Of a DNA stretch of 64,000 nucleotides, positions 57,416 through 64,000 are shown piece after piece. Source of the DNA: Mitsuaria chitosanitabida ATCC BAA-476 = NBRC 102408 (lineage in GTDB: Bacteria > Pseudomonadota > Gammaproteobacteria > Burkholderiales > Burkholderiaceae_C); contig NZ_BCYP01000017.1 of NCBI RefSeq assembly GCF_001598255.1, positions 1-64,000 of the forward strand, written 5' to 3'. The position numbers and the translations under genes are program-made. Numbering within the stretch: position 1 is the first letter of the stretch; each line of letters opens with the position of its first letter. Under the pieces are notes generated by a model. The model did not search any database and was not told the origin of the DNA. It was given only the letters and a program-made list of their open reading frames with translations.

Positions 57416-57451
57416 GGCGGGGACTCGCCGGCCTCTGCCGGCGGACCGACG

Positions 57452-57475
57452 AGGCGCCCCGCGGGGCGCCTTTTT
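57452..57475 (+). terminator. Intrinsic terminator after fbaA
   Basis: AGGCGCCC pairs with GGGCGCCT around a CGCG loop, followed by four T. Confidence 0.9.
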
Positions 57476-57626
57476 CATGCGTGGCCACGAGGCGGCGGCG
57501 TCCCCCGCGGGGCCTGGCTTGTCCGATCGCGGAGGCCCCCGCGGGCGAGCTGCGCGCCGGGACGGCCTCGCGTCATGCGTGGCGCCTAGAATCCCCGCTT
57601 TGCCTCAGGTCCCGCCGAGTACGCCC

Positions 57627-58523
57627 ATGACTGCCGCCCTGCACACCTCCTCGCTGAGCTCCCTCCCATTGATCGCGCGCGGCAAGGTCCGCGAGAACTA
57701 CGCGGTGGGCAGCGACCGCATCCTCATGATCGCGTCGGACCGCATCTCGGCCTTCGACGTCATCATGGACGAGCCGATCCCCGGCAAGGGCGCGCTGCTG
57801 ACGAAGATGGCGCTGTTCTGGTTCGACAAGCTGGACGGGATCGTCCCCAACCACCTGACCGGCGACGATCCGCTGTCCGTGGTGACCGACGCCGAGAAGG
57901 ACCAGGTCCGCGACCGCGCGATGCTGGTCAAGCGCCTGAAGCCCCTGCCCATCGAGGCGGTGGTGCGCGGCTACCTGGCCGGTTCCGGCTGGAGCGAATA
58001 CAAGACCAGCGGCAAGGTCTGCGGCGTCGCGCTGCCGGCCGGACTGCAGAACGCGAGCAAGCTGCCGCAGCCGATCTTCACGCCCGCGACCAAGGCCGAG
58101 ATGGGCGACCACGACGAGAACATCGATTTCGAGCGCTGCTCCGAAATCATCGGCCGCGACATGGCCGAGAAGGTGCGCGACATCGCCATCCAGCTGTACC
58201 AGCGCGCCGCGGACTACGCGCTGACCAAGGGCATCATCATCGCGGACACCAAGTTCGAGTTCGGCCTGGACGCGGACGGCACGCTGACGCTGATGGACGA
58301 GGTGCTGACGCCCGACTCGTCGCGCTACTGGCCGGCCGAGAGCTACGCCGTGGGCAGCAACCCGCCCAGCTACGACAAGCAGTTCCTGCGTGACTGGCTG
58401 GAGCAGGCCGTGGTCGATGGCAAGCCCTGGGGCAAGGTGGCGCCGCCGCCGACGCTGCCGGCGGAAGTCATCGCCAACACGTCCGCGAAGTATTCGGAAG
58501 CGCTCGAACGCCTGACGCGCTGA
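57627..58523 (+). CDS. purC: Phosphoribosylaminoimidazole-succinocarboxamide synthase
   Basis: SAICAR synthase of purine biosynthesis. The 298-residue product has [35 protein letters not shown], and the signature [17 protein letters not shown]. The length fits the yeast-like form. ATG 57627 is chosen as the conserved start. A -10-like TAGAAT (57,587-57,592) lies 35 nt upstream. The purE and purK genes that often follow are missing here; a TPR-like gene comes next. Confidence 0.96.
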   Translation: MTAALHTSSLSSLPLIARGKVRENYAVGSDRILMIASDRISAFDVIMDEPIPGKGALLTKMALFWFDKLDGIVPNHLTGDDPLSVVTDAEKDQVRDRAMLVKRLKPLPIEAVVRGYLAGSGWSEYKTSGKVCGVALPAGLQNASKLPQPIFTPATKAEMGDHDENIDFERCSEIIGRDMAEKVRDIAIQLYQRAADYALTKGIIIADTKFEFGLDADGTLTLMDEVLTPDSSRYWPAESYAVGSNPPSYDKQFLRDWLEQAVVDGKPWGKVAPPPTLPAEVIANTSAKYSEALERLTR

Positions 58524-58530
58524 GGCCGGC

Positions 58531-59676
58531 ATGCAGGACGCCTCGCCCGCCGTCGCCGCCACGCTCGTCATCAAGTCGCGGCTGCTCAAGCAGCTGGAGA
58601 AGGACATCGCCTCGGCCGCGTCGCCGATGGCCTCGGCCGGCGCGCGCGCGAAGCGCGCCATGCTGCTGGCGCGTCATGGCGCGGTGACCGAGGCGCGCGA
58701 GGCGCTCACGGCGCTGCATCAGCTCTCCTTCCAGCATCCGCATCCCGAGATCGGCGCCTGGCTGCATCTGGCCGAGGGCCTGATGAGCTACTACAACGGC
58801 TTCGTCGTGCAGCAGGCGCAGGACCGCATCCAGCGCGCGCTGGCCATCGCCGGCAACGCGCCGTCGCTGGCCGAGGCGCGGGTGCTGGCCTCGGCCTGGC
58901 TGGCACAGCTGGCCTTCATCCGGCACGAGCCGGCGCAACTGGTCGAGCACGCGAGGCGCTGCCTCGACGAGGTCGGTGATCCGGAGTCCGGTCACCACGT
59001 CGCGCAGGCGCGCGTGTGCATGGCGCTGGGCGTGGCCTGGCACTACGCGGACGATGCCGAGGCGGCGCAGCGCTGGTACATCCGCTCGCGGCGGCATGCG
59101 GCCAGCGAGGGCGACGATGCCTCGCTGTCGGCGCTGATGTTCAACATGGCCGGCATGCGCGCGGCGCAACTGCGGCGCGAGAGCCTGTCCGGCCAGACCG
59201 GCCGCGGACCCGAGATGCTGCTGACGGTGGATTCCGTCCGCCACTACGACCAGGCCGTCGGCGCGCAGATGATGAGCGAGCTCACGCCGGTGCTGCGGGC
59301 GCAGGTGCTGACCCTGCAGGGCCGCTTCGAGGAAGCGCGCCAGCTCTACGAGGAGCATCTGCCGCAGGCGATGTCGCTGGGGCTGGAGCGGCTGGGCAGC
59401 AGCCTGCTGTCCGACCTCGCGTGGTGCCGCGCGAACCTGGGCCAGCACGAGCACGCGCTGCACCAGGCGCGGGAAGCGGAGATCGAGCTCGATCCCGACT
59501 GCGAGCTCGACGATCGCGCGATCACGCACAGCCGGCTGGCGCAGACCTTCCGGCTGCTCGGCGAGACGACGGAGGCGGATCGTCACCAGGCGCTGGCCGA
59601 TGCCGCCTGGGCCCAGTTCGGCGAGCAGCAGCTGCAATGGCGCGAGCTGCTCGCGGCGAGCGGCCTGCAGGCCTGA
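58531..59676 (+). CDS. TPR-like helical repeat protein
   Basis: A 381-residue, almost entirely helical protein with repeated helix-turn-helix units reminiscent of tetratricopeptide repeats (QARVCMALGVAWHYADDAEAAQRWY; VLTLQGRFEEARQLYEEHLPQA). There is no DNA-binding or enzymatic domain. It starts 7 nt after purC with TGAGG upstream, so it is probably cotranscribed. The partner protein is unknown. Confidence 0.75.
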   Translation: MQDASPAVAATLVIKSRLLKQLEKDIASAASPMASAGARAKRAMLLARHGAVTEAREALTALHQLSFQHPHPEIGAWLHLAEGLMSYYNGFVVQQAQDRIQRALAIAGNAPSLAEARVLASAWLAQLAFIRHEPAQLVEHARRCLDEVGDPESGHHVAQARVCMALGVAWHYADDAEAAQRWYIRSRRHAASEGDDASLSALMFNMAGMRAAQLRRESLSGQTGRGPEMLLTVDSVRHYDQAVGAQMMSELTPVLRAQVLTLQGRFEEARQLYEEHLPQAMSLGLERLGSSLLSDLAWCRANLGQHEHALHQAREAEIELDPDCELDDRAITHSRLAQTFRLLGETTEADRHQALADAAWAQFGEQQLQWRELLAASGLQA

Positions 59677-59718
59677 GGGCTCGAGTGCCTCGCGCCTAGG
59701 CGCTCGGTGACTTGGACG

Positions 59719-59992
59719 CCCTCTCCCGCTGCGCAGGAGAGGGAGACGTGCAGGCTCTGGTGTGCGAAGACCCTCACCCCCGCCCTCTCCCGCGCTGCGG
59801 GAGAGGGAGTCGCCAGCGCTCAGACGCTTGCGTGGCAGGCCTCTCTGATCAAGACATGACCCCATCGCCAGACGCCGCCCGTATCGCGCCCCTCGCCCAC
59901 GGAGTGGGAGAGGGGTTTGGGGTGAGGGCCGTTGAAGTCAGCGAGCCTGTAATGCCCCCTCGCCCGCTTGCGGGAGAGGGTTGGGGTGAGGG
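59719..59992. repeat. Cluster of four REP-like palindromic repeats
   Basis: Copies lie at about 59,719-59,743, 59,771-59,808, 59,887-59,929 and 59,955-59,992. Each has a CCCTCTCCC-type arm and a GGGAGAGGG-type arm around a short loop, and copies 2-4 carry an extra CCCTCACCCC or GGGGTGAGGG. The first two and last two are in opposite orientation. They fill the 319-nt spacer between the TPR-like gene and the LysR gene, and such elements are common intergenic repeats in proteobacteria. Confidence 0.85.
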
Positions 59993-59995
59993 TCT

Positions 59996-61009
59996 TCAGC
60001 CGCGCCTCGACCCCCGAGGGATCGAGCCCGTTCCCGCCGGTCGACGCCTCGCGTCGGAACGTGCGGGAGCCCGACCCTCGCCGAGCCCCGCCACCGGCGC
60101 ATGCCGTCGCATCAGTGCGTCGACCCACTGGATGAACACCCGCAGCTTGGCGCTGACGTGGCGGTTCGACGGATAGGCCAAGAACATCGGCATCGCCTCC
60201 GCGTGCCAGTCCTCGAGCAGCGGCACCAGCTCGCCGCGATCCGCGTGGGCATCGGCCATGTAGCGCGGCAGCCAGAGCACGCCCAGGCCGGCGAGGCCCG
60301 CCGCCAGATAGGCGTTGCCATCGTCGAGCGCCACCACGTAGCGCCCGTGCACGCTGTGCTCCTCCACCATGCCGTCGCGCTCACGCCTCAACGGGATCGG
60401 CGCGACGCGGCCGGTGCGCGAGCTCAGGTAGCCGACGAGGCGATGCGGATCCTCGTCGAGCGCGGCGGGATGCGTGGGCGAGCCGACGCGCGCGAGGTAG
60501 TCCGGCGCGGCATAGAGGCCCAAGGGCAGTTCCCCGATGCGCCTCGCCGTGAGCGAGCTGTCCGTCAGCGCGCCGCCGCGCAACACCGCGTCGACGTTGT
60601 CGCCGATCACGTCGACCATGCGGTCGCTGACGCCCAGATCCAGCTGGATCTCCGGATAGCGCGCATGGAAGTCGGGCAGGGCAGGCACGAGGATCAGGCG
60701 CGCGAAGGGGCTCGGCAGATCGATGCGCAATCGACCCTTGGGCGCGGCGGCGGCCGTCGACAGGCTGGTGTCGGCGTCGTCGAGCTCCGCGAGCACGCGC
60801 ACCACGCGCTCGTAGTAGGCGGCGCCGTCCTCGGTCACGCGCACCTGGCGGGTCGTGCGGTTCAGCAGCTTCACCCGCAGCCGCGCCTCCAGTTGCTGGA
60901 TCAGCTGTGTCACCGTGGTCTTGCTCAGGTGCAAGGTCTGCGCGGCCTTGGTGAAGCTGCCGGCTTCCACCACGCGGGCGAAGGCGCGCAAGGCGTCGAA
61001 TCGATCCAT
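59996..61009 (-). CDS. LysR-family transcriptional regulator
   Basis: A 337-residue regulator with the N-terminal winged helix (about 1-60; AFARVVEAGSFTKAAQTLHLSK cut into SFTKAAQTLHLSKTTVTQ) and a periplasmic-binding-like effector domain (about 90-295). It is of the CrgA/DsdC-like subgroup with the DRFDALRAFARVVE start. The C-terminal 35 residues are Arg/Gly/Pro-rich and run up to the REP cluster, longer than usual. It is divergent from ridA with a clear operator in between (61,032-61,054), so it probably regulates ridA and gst and itself. Confidence 0.92.
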   Translation of the reverse strand: MDRFDALRAFARVVEAGSFTKAAQTLHLSKTTVTQLIQQLEARLRVKLLNRTTRQVRVTEDGAAYYERVVRVLAELDDADTSLSTAAAAPKGRLRIDLPSPFARLILVPALPDFHARYPEIQLDLGVSDRMVDVIGDNVDAVLRGGALTDSSLTARRIGELPLGLYAAPDYLARVGSPTHPAALDEDPHRLVGYLSSRTGRVAPIPLRRERDGMVEEHSVHGRYVVALDDGNAYLAAGLAGLGVLWLPRYMADAHADRGELVPLLEDWHAEAMPMFLAYPSNRHVSAKLRVFIQWVDALMRRHAPVAGLGEGRAPARSDARRRPAGTGSIPRGSRRG

Positions 61010-61031
61010 CAGAGCGGGCGCCGGGGAGGCG

Positions 61032-61101
61032 ACTGTTTGGTCATCGCAAACAGTGATTGTGCGACCTGCCTGTTTATCGCGGGCACCGCGATTCCTAGAG
61101 T
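61032..61101. promoter_or_regulatory. LysR operator and ridA promoter
   Basis: ACTGTTTG and CAAACAGT (61,032-61,054, 7-nt spacer) form a perfect inverted repeat containing the LysR T-N11-A pattern. TTTATC (61,073-61,078) and TAGAGT (61,096-61,101), 17 bp apart, would be the ridA promoter; the operator centre then lies near -65, the usual activator site for LysR proteins. Confidence 0.75.
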
Positions 61102-61134
61102 CACGGCATCGTCACTTCCCGAATCGAGATCCCC

Positions 61135-61533
61135 ATGTCCGCACGCGATGTCGTCTTCCCCGCCGGCCGCCAGGCGCTGTACGAGCGCAACCGCTACTCG
61201 CCGGCCATTCGCGCCAACGGCTTCCTCTTCGTCTCGGGCCAGGTCGGCAGCCGGCCCGACGGCTCGCCCGAGCCCGACCTGGAGGCGCAGGTCCGCCTCG
61301 CCTTCGAGAACCTGAACGCGGTGCTGGCCGCGGCGGGCTGCACCTTCGCCGACGTCATCGACGTCACCGTGCTGATCGTCGATCCGCAGAGCAAGTTCGA
61401 GAAGGTCTGGACCATCGCCGCCGACTACTGGGGCGAGGCGCCGCACCCGACGCTGACCGGCATCGGCGTCACCTGGCTCTATGGCTTCGACTTCGAGCTC
61501 AAGGTGGTCGCGAAGCTGCCCGACGCCCGCTGA
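61135..61533 (+). CDS. RidA/YjgF family protein
   Basis: RidA proteins hydrolyse reactive enamine/imine intermediates; subfamilies differ in substrate. The 132-residue product has the family fold with ANGFLFVSGQVGSRPDG and the C-terminal HPTLTGIGVTWLYGFDFELKV; the usual C-terminal RxxxE/V signature is changed, so it is probably not an archetypal RidA. It is divergent from lysR and 125 nt before gst. Confidence 0.85.
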   Translation: MSARDVVFPAGRQALYERNRYSPAIRANGFLFVSGQVGSRPDGSPEPDLEAQVRLAFENLNAVLAAAGCTFADVIDVTVLIVDPQSKFEKVWTIAADYWGEAPHPTLTGIGVTWLYGFDFELKVVAKLPDAR

Positions 61534-61658
61534 TCCGGACCCGTCAGCCCGAGGCGCCGATCGCCCAAGCCGCGCCTCCGGATAACTTTCGGCAGTTGGA
61601 CGCGCGGGCGTCCACTGCTCCAATGGCCGGTTCTCGGACACCCACGAAGGCGCGGGCC

Positions 61659-62336
61659 ATGGCACTGATCTTTCATTTCCACCCCCTCTCGTCGTTCTGC
61701 CACAAGGCGCTGATCGCGCTGAACGAGCTGGAGGTCGAGGCCGATCGACGCTTCCTGGACCTGGGCGACGAGGCGCAGCGCGCGGACTTCCTCGCGCGGT
61801 GGCCCACCGGCAAGATGCCGCTGCTGATCGACGACGGGCGCGTCGTGCCCGAGACCAGCATCATCATCGAGTACCTCGCCCGGCATCACGCGCGGCCGGG
61901 ACAGACGCTGATCCCGCTGGACGCCGACGCGGCGCTGGAGGTCCGGCTGATGGACCGGCTGCTCGATCTCTACGTGATGCTGCCGATGCAGGCCATCGTC
62001 GGCGACCGGCTGCGCGAGGAGGAGGACCGCGACCCTTTCACCGTCGAGCGCTCGCGCGACACGCTGGCCATGGCCTACGGGATGCTGGAGGGCAAGCTCG
62101 CCGACCGCGCGTGGATGGCCGGCGCCGCCTTCAGCATGGCCGACTGCGCCGCGGCGCCTTCGCTGTTCTACGCGACGACGATCGTGCCCTTCACGGCGGA
62201 GCATCCGCGCCTGGCGGCCTACTTCGTGCGCTTGATGCAGCGGCCCTCGGTCGCGCGCACGCTCGACGAGGCGCGGCCCTATTTCCAGTTCTATCCGTAT
62301 CGCGAGGGGCTGCCCGCGCAGTTCCGCCCCGCCTGA
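61659..62336 (+). CDS. Glutathione S-transferase family protein
   Basis: A 225-residue two-domain GST. The N-terminal thioredoxin-like domain (1-80) has HPLSSFCHKALIALNELEV, the cis-Pro segment GKMPLLID and the glutathione-binding ETSIIIEYL. The C-terminal helical domain contains FSMADCAAAPSLFY. ATG 61659 has GAAGG 9 nt upstream; a further in-frame ATG at 61,622 is possible. It is probably in one unit with ridA under the LysR regulator. Confidence 0.9.
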   Translation: MALIFHFHPLSSFCHKALIALNELEVEADRRFLDLGDEAQRADFLARWPTGKMPLLIDDGRVVPETSIIIEYLARHHARPGQTLIPLDADAALEVRLMDRLLDLYVMLPMQAIVGDRLREEEDRDPFTVERSRDTLAMAYGMLEGKLADRAWMAGAAFSMADCAAAPSLFYATTIVPFTAEHPRLAAYFVRLMQRPSVARTLDEARPYFQFYPYREGLPAQFRPA

Positions 62337-62411
62337 GTCACCTGCGCGCATGGGCCGGCTTCCGCCGCCCCGACGCCGCGACCTGTGAACGTCGCGCGGG
62401 CAGGGCGTCGC

Positions 62412-64000
62412 TCAGAGCAGCGCCAGCCCCGTCTTGACGACCCGCTTGCTCAGCGCGGCGTAGGGCGCGCCGTCGGTGCAGAAATGACCGGGCAGCGGCC
62501 AGTCGAGCCTCACCGCCGCCTGGATGATCTCGCCTTCCTTGTCGCGCATGCGGGTCCAGCGGTCGCCGCGCAGCACCATCACATAGACCTCCGCATCGGG
62601 GTCCGCCGGAATCACGCGACGCGCGATCCAGCACTGGCTGACGCTCGGCTTCACCTGCGCGAGCAGCTCCCGCATGCGCGCCAGGGTCTGCGCCGGCAGG
62701 TCCACGGGGCGGACCTCGCTGTCGGCCGCGAGCACGCCGAGCTGCTGCTCGCGCGTCGCTTCCCAGTCCGCGCGCCGGTTCCAGCGATCGGCGTAGTCCT
62801 TGGCGCGAGGGTCCTGACGGCTCGAGAGGAAGGCGAAGGCGCGTTCGCAGCCGGCGCGCACCGCGTCGGCGTCCAGCGCCATCGCGCGCTCCAGCAGCGG
62901 CAAGCCGGTCTCGTCGTCCTTGTCCAGGCGCTGCGAGCCCTCGAGGAACAGCCCGTGGGCGTGGTCGGGGTGGCGGGCGTTGAAGTCGATCAACGCGGGC
63001 AGGTGGTCCTCGTCCGGCTGCAGCTGCAGGGTCAGATGCAGCAGCTCGGCGTCCTCGTCGGCGCCGCGCTCCGGCATCGCCTGAATCGCGGCGACGCGCT
63101 CGCGCTTCTGCGACCAGTGCTGGAACTGCTCGCGCCAGTTGTCCGAGACCAGCGAGCACCAGCGCTCCTGGAAGGCGCGCCGATGGCCGACCGCCGACTC
63201 GCCCAGCCAGGCTTGCGCCGCCGATTGCCGCGTCAGCGCGTCTGGCGCCAGCGCCATGCCGGCCTCGTCGACGCCCAGCGCGGCCAGACGCTGCTTCAGC
63301 GAGGGATGCGTGTCGGCGGCATGCGGCGCGCGGCGCAACGCGGCGTCCAGGTCCTTCTGCACCAGCTCCCGGGGCGGCGGCACCAGGGCCGTGCGCGCCC
63401 ACTGCTCCGCGAGGTCGCGCGGCGGCACGTCGCTGGAGCGGGTGGTCTTGATCGTCGCCTCCATGAAGCGTTCGTAGGCGCCGCCGCTGACGTTCACCCG
63501 CTTGAGCGCCGACACCGCCGCGGCCGTGCCGACCAGCTCGGCGGAGGCGGCGTCGGCCTGGTACTCGTTGGCGCGCGCCAGCACGAAGGTGTAGGCGTTG
63601 AAGTAGGCCGCGAAGGCGTCGACCGGCTTGCGCAGCTGGCGACCGGTCCAGCCGCGCCATTGCTCGGTGATGGCCTGGATGTTTCCCCACGACAGCCGCA
63701 TGCGGTAGATGTAGGCCGCGAAGCGGCTGTGCGAGCCGGCCAGGTGGCCGTACTCATGCGCCACGACCGCCAGCGCCTCCTCGGCGCTCATCGACTCGAG
63801 CAGCGGCAGGCCCAGCAGCAGGTAGTTGCGCGGGAAGCCGAACAGTCCGAACAGCGGGCGCTGCACCACGGCGGCGTTCATGTCCTCGACCAGCAGCACC
63901 TGGTGGAAGCGGGGGCCGCGCATGCGGCGGCGCATCTCGTCCAGCGCGTCGAAGAGGGCGGGCGCGTCGGCGCGGGTCAGCGGCGTGCCGGTGGGCGCGG
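62412..64000 (-). CDS. M48-type metallopeptidase, 5' part outside the window
   Basis: The open frame continues to the right edge with codons reading TPLTRADAPALFDALDEM before the first internal Met, so the N-terminus lies outside. At least 529 residues are visible. The zinc motif VVAHEYGH lies near 63,744-63,760, followed by the third-ligand region NEYQADAASAELV. The C-terminal half holds a tetratricopeptide-like stretch (ALIDFNARHPDHAHGLFLEG) and a final unknown domain. It is a paralogue of the gene at 47,900-49,456. Confidence 0.82.
   Translation of the reverse strand, partial: APTGTPLTRADAPALFDALDEMRRRMRGPRFHQVLLVEDMNAAVVQRPLFGLFGFPRNYLLLGLPLLESMSAEEALAVVAHEYGHLAGSHSRFAAYIYRMRLSWGNIQAITEQWRGWTGRQLRKPVDAFAAYFNAYTFVLARANEYQADAASAELVGTAAAVSALKRVNVSGGAYERFMEATIKTTRSSDVPPRDLAEQWARTALVPPPRELVQKDLDAALRRAPHAADTHPSLKQRLAALGVDEAGMALAPDALTRQSAAQAWLGESAVGHRRAFQERWCSLVSDNWREQFQHWSQKRERVAAIQAMPERGADEDAELLHLTLQLQPDEDHLPALIDFNARHPDHAHGLFLEGSQRLDKDDETGLPLLERAMALDADAVRAGCERAFAFLSSRQDPRAKDYADRWNRRADWEATREQQLGVLAADSEVRPVDLPAQTLARMRELLAQVKPSVSQCWIARRVIPADPDAEVYVMVLRGDRWTRMRDKEGEIIQAAVRLDWPLPGHFCTDGAPYAALSKRVVKTGLALL

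Noticed and set aside
59712-60176. Open frame through the REP-like repeats
   Set aside because: It is made of repeat sequence and overlaps the end of the lysR gene in antisense; there is no ribosome site.

Overview
The window is a GC-rich bacterial chromosome segment whose gene content and order fit a betaproteobacterium of the order Burkholderiales. The clues are a 37-residue zinc-type L36 with infA between secY and rpsM, an S3 with a long basic tail, a peroxiredoxin inside the ribosomal protein cluster, and protein sequences of the Roseateles/Mitsuaria/Rubrivivax type. The genus is an inference. I saw no integrase, transposase, phage, CRISPR array or recognised defence locus, so this is core chromosome with a few accessory insertions.

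Positions 1-15,850 hold the end of tuf followed by the S10, spc and alpha ribosomal protein clusters, all on the + strand: rpsJ; rplC-rplD-rplW-rplB-rpsS-rplV-rpsC-rplP-rpmC-rpsQ; a peroxiredoxin; rplN-rplX-rplE-rpsN-rpsH-rplF-rplR-rpsE-rpmD-rplO-secY-infA-rpmJ-rpsM-rpsK; rpsD-rpoA-rplQ. Terminators and promoters visible after rpsJ, after rpsQ, before rplN and after rplQ split this into several transcription units. S10 appears to be transcribed with the upstream str operon (tuf) and not with rplC.

Positions 15,985-23,055 carry dsbD, an initiator tRNA-Met with its own promoter and terminator, a minus-strand set proQ / DTW-domain tRNA modification enzyme / selD, thymidine kinase flanked by two paralogous tiny Cys4 proteins, and a GAF-domain protein. 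Positions 23,368-31,866 are transport-rich: a branched-chain amino acid type ABC transporter (LivH, a fused LivM-LivG, LivF; no binding protein), a VOC protein, an HDOD protein, a fused osmoprotectant binding protein-permease, a lipoprotein and a shortened proline-racemase-like protein.

Positions 32,131-46,444 hold yajC-secD-secF, a DUF1631 protein, smg, dprA and a LysM protein on the minus strand, def-fmt, htpX, a lipoprotein, a secreted DUF2807 protein and azlCD. Positions 46,614-59,676 contain central metabolism genes (pgk, maeB, pyk, fbaA, purC) interleaved with an M48-type peptidase, a PstS-like protein and an HTH/GHKL-ATPase protein, ending in a TPR-like protein. The last part has palindromic intergenic repeats, a LysR regulator divergent from ridA and gst with a clear operator between them, and a second M48-type peptidase, related to the first, that runs off the right edge.

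The clearest candidates for undescribed biology are the pair of small Cys4 proteins flanking tdk, the proQ-DTW-selD arrangement, the catalytic-residue-deficient racemase remnant, and the unusual transporter gene fusions. No complete novel multi-gene system could be demonstrated from sequence alone.
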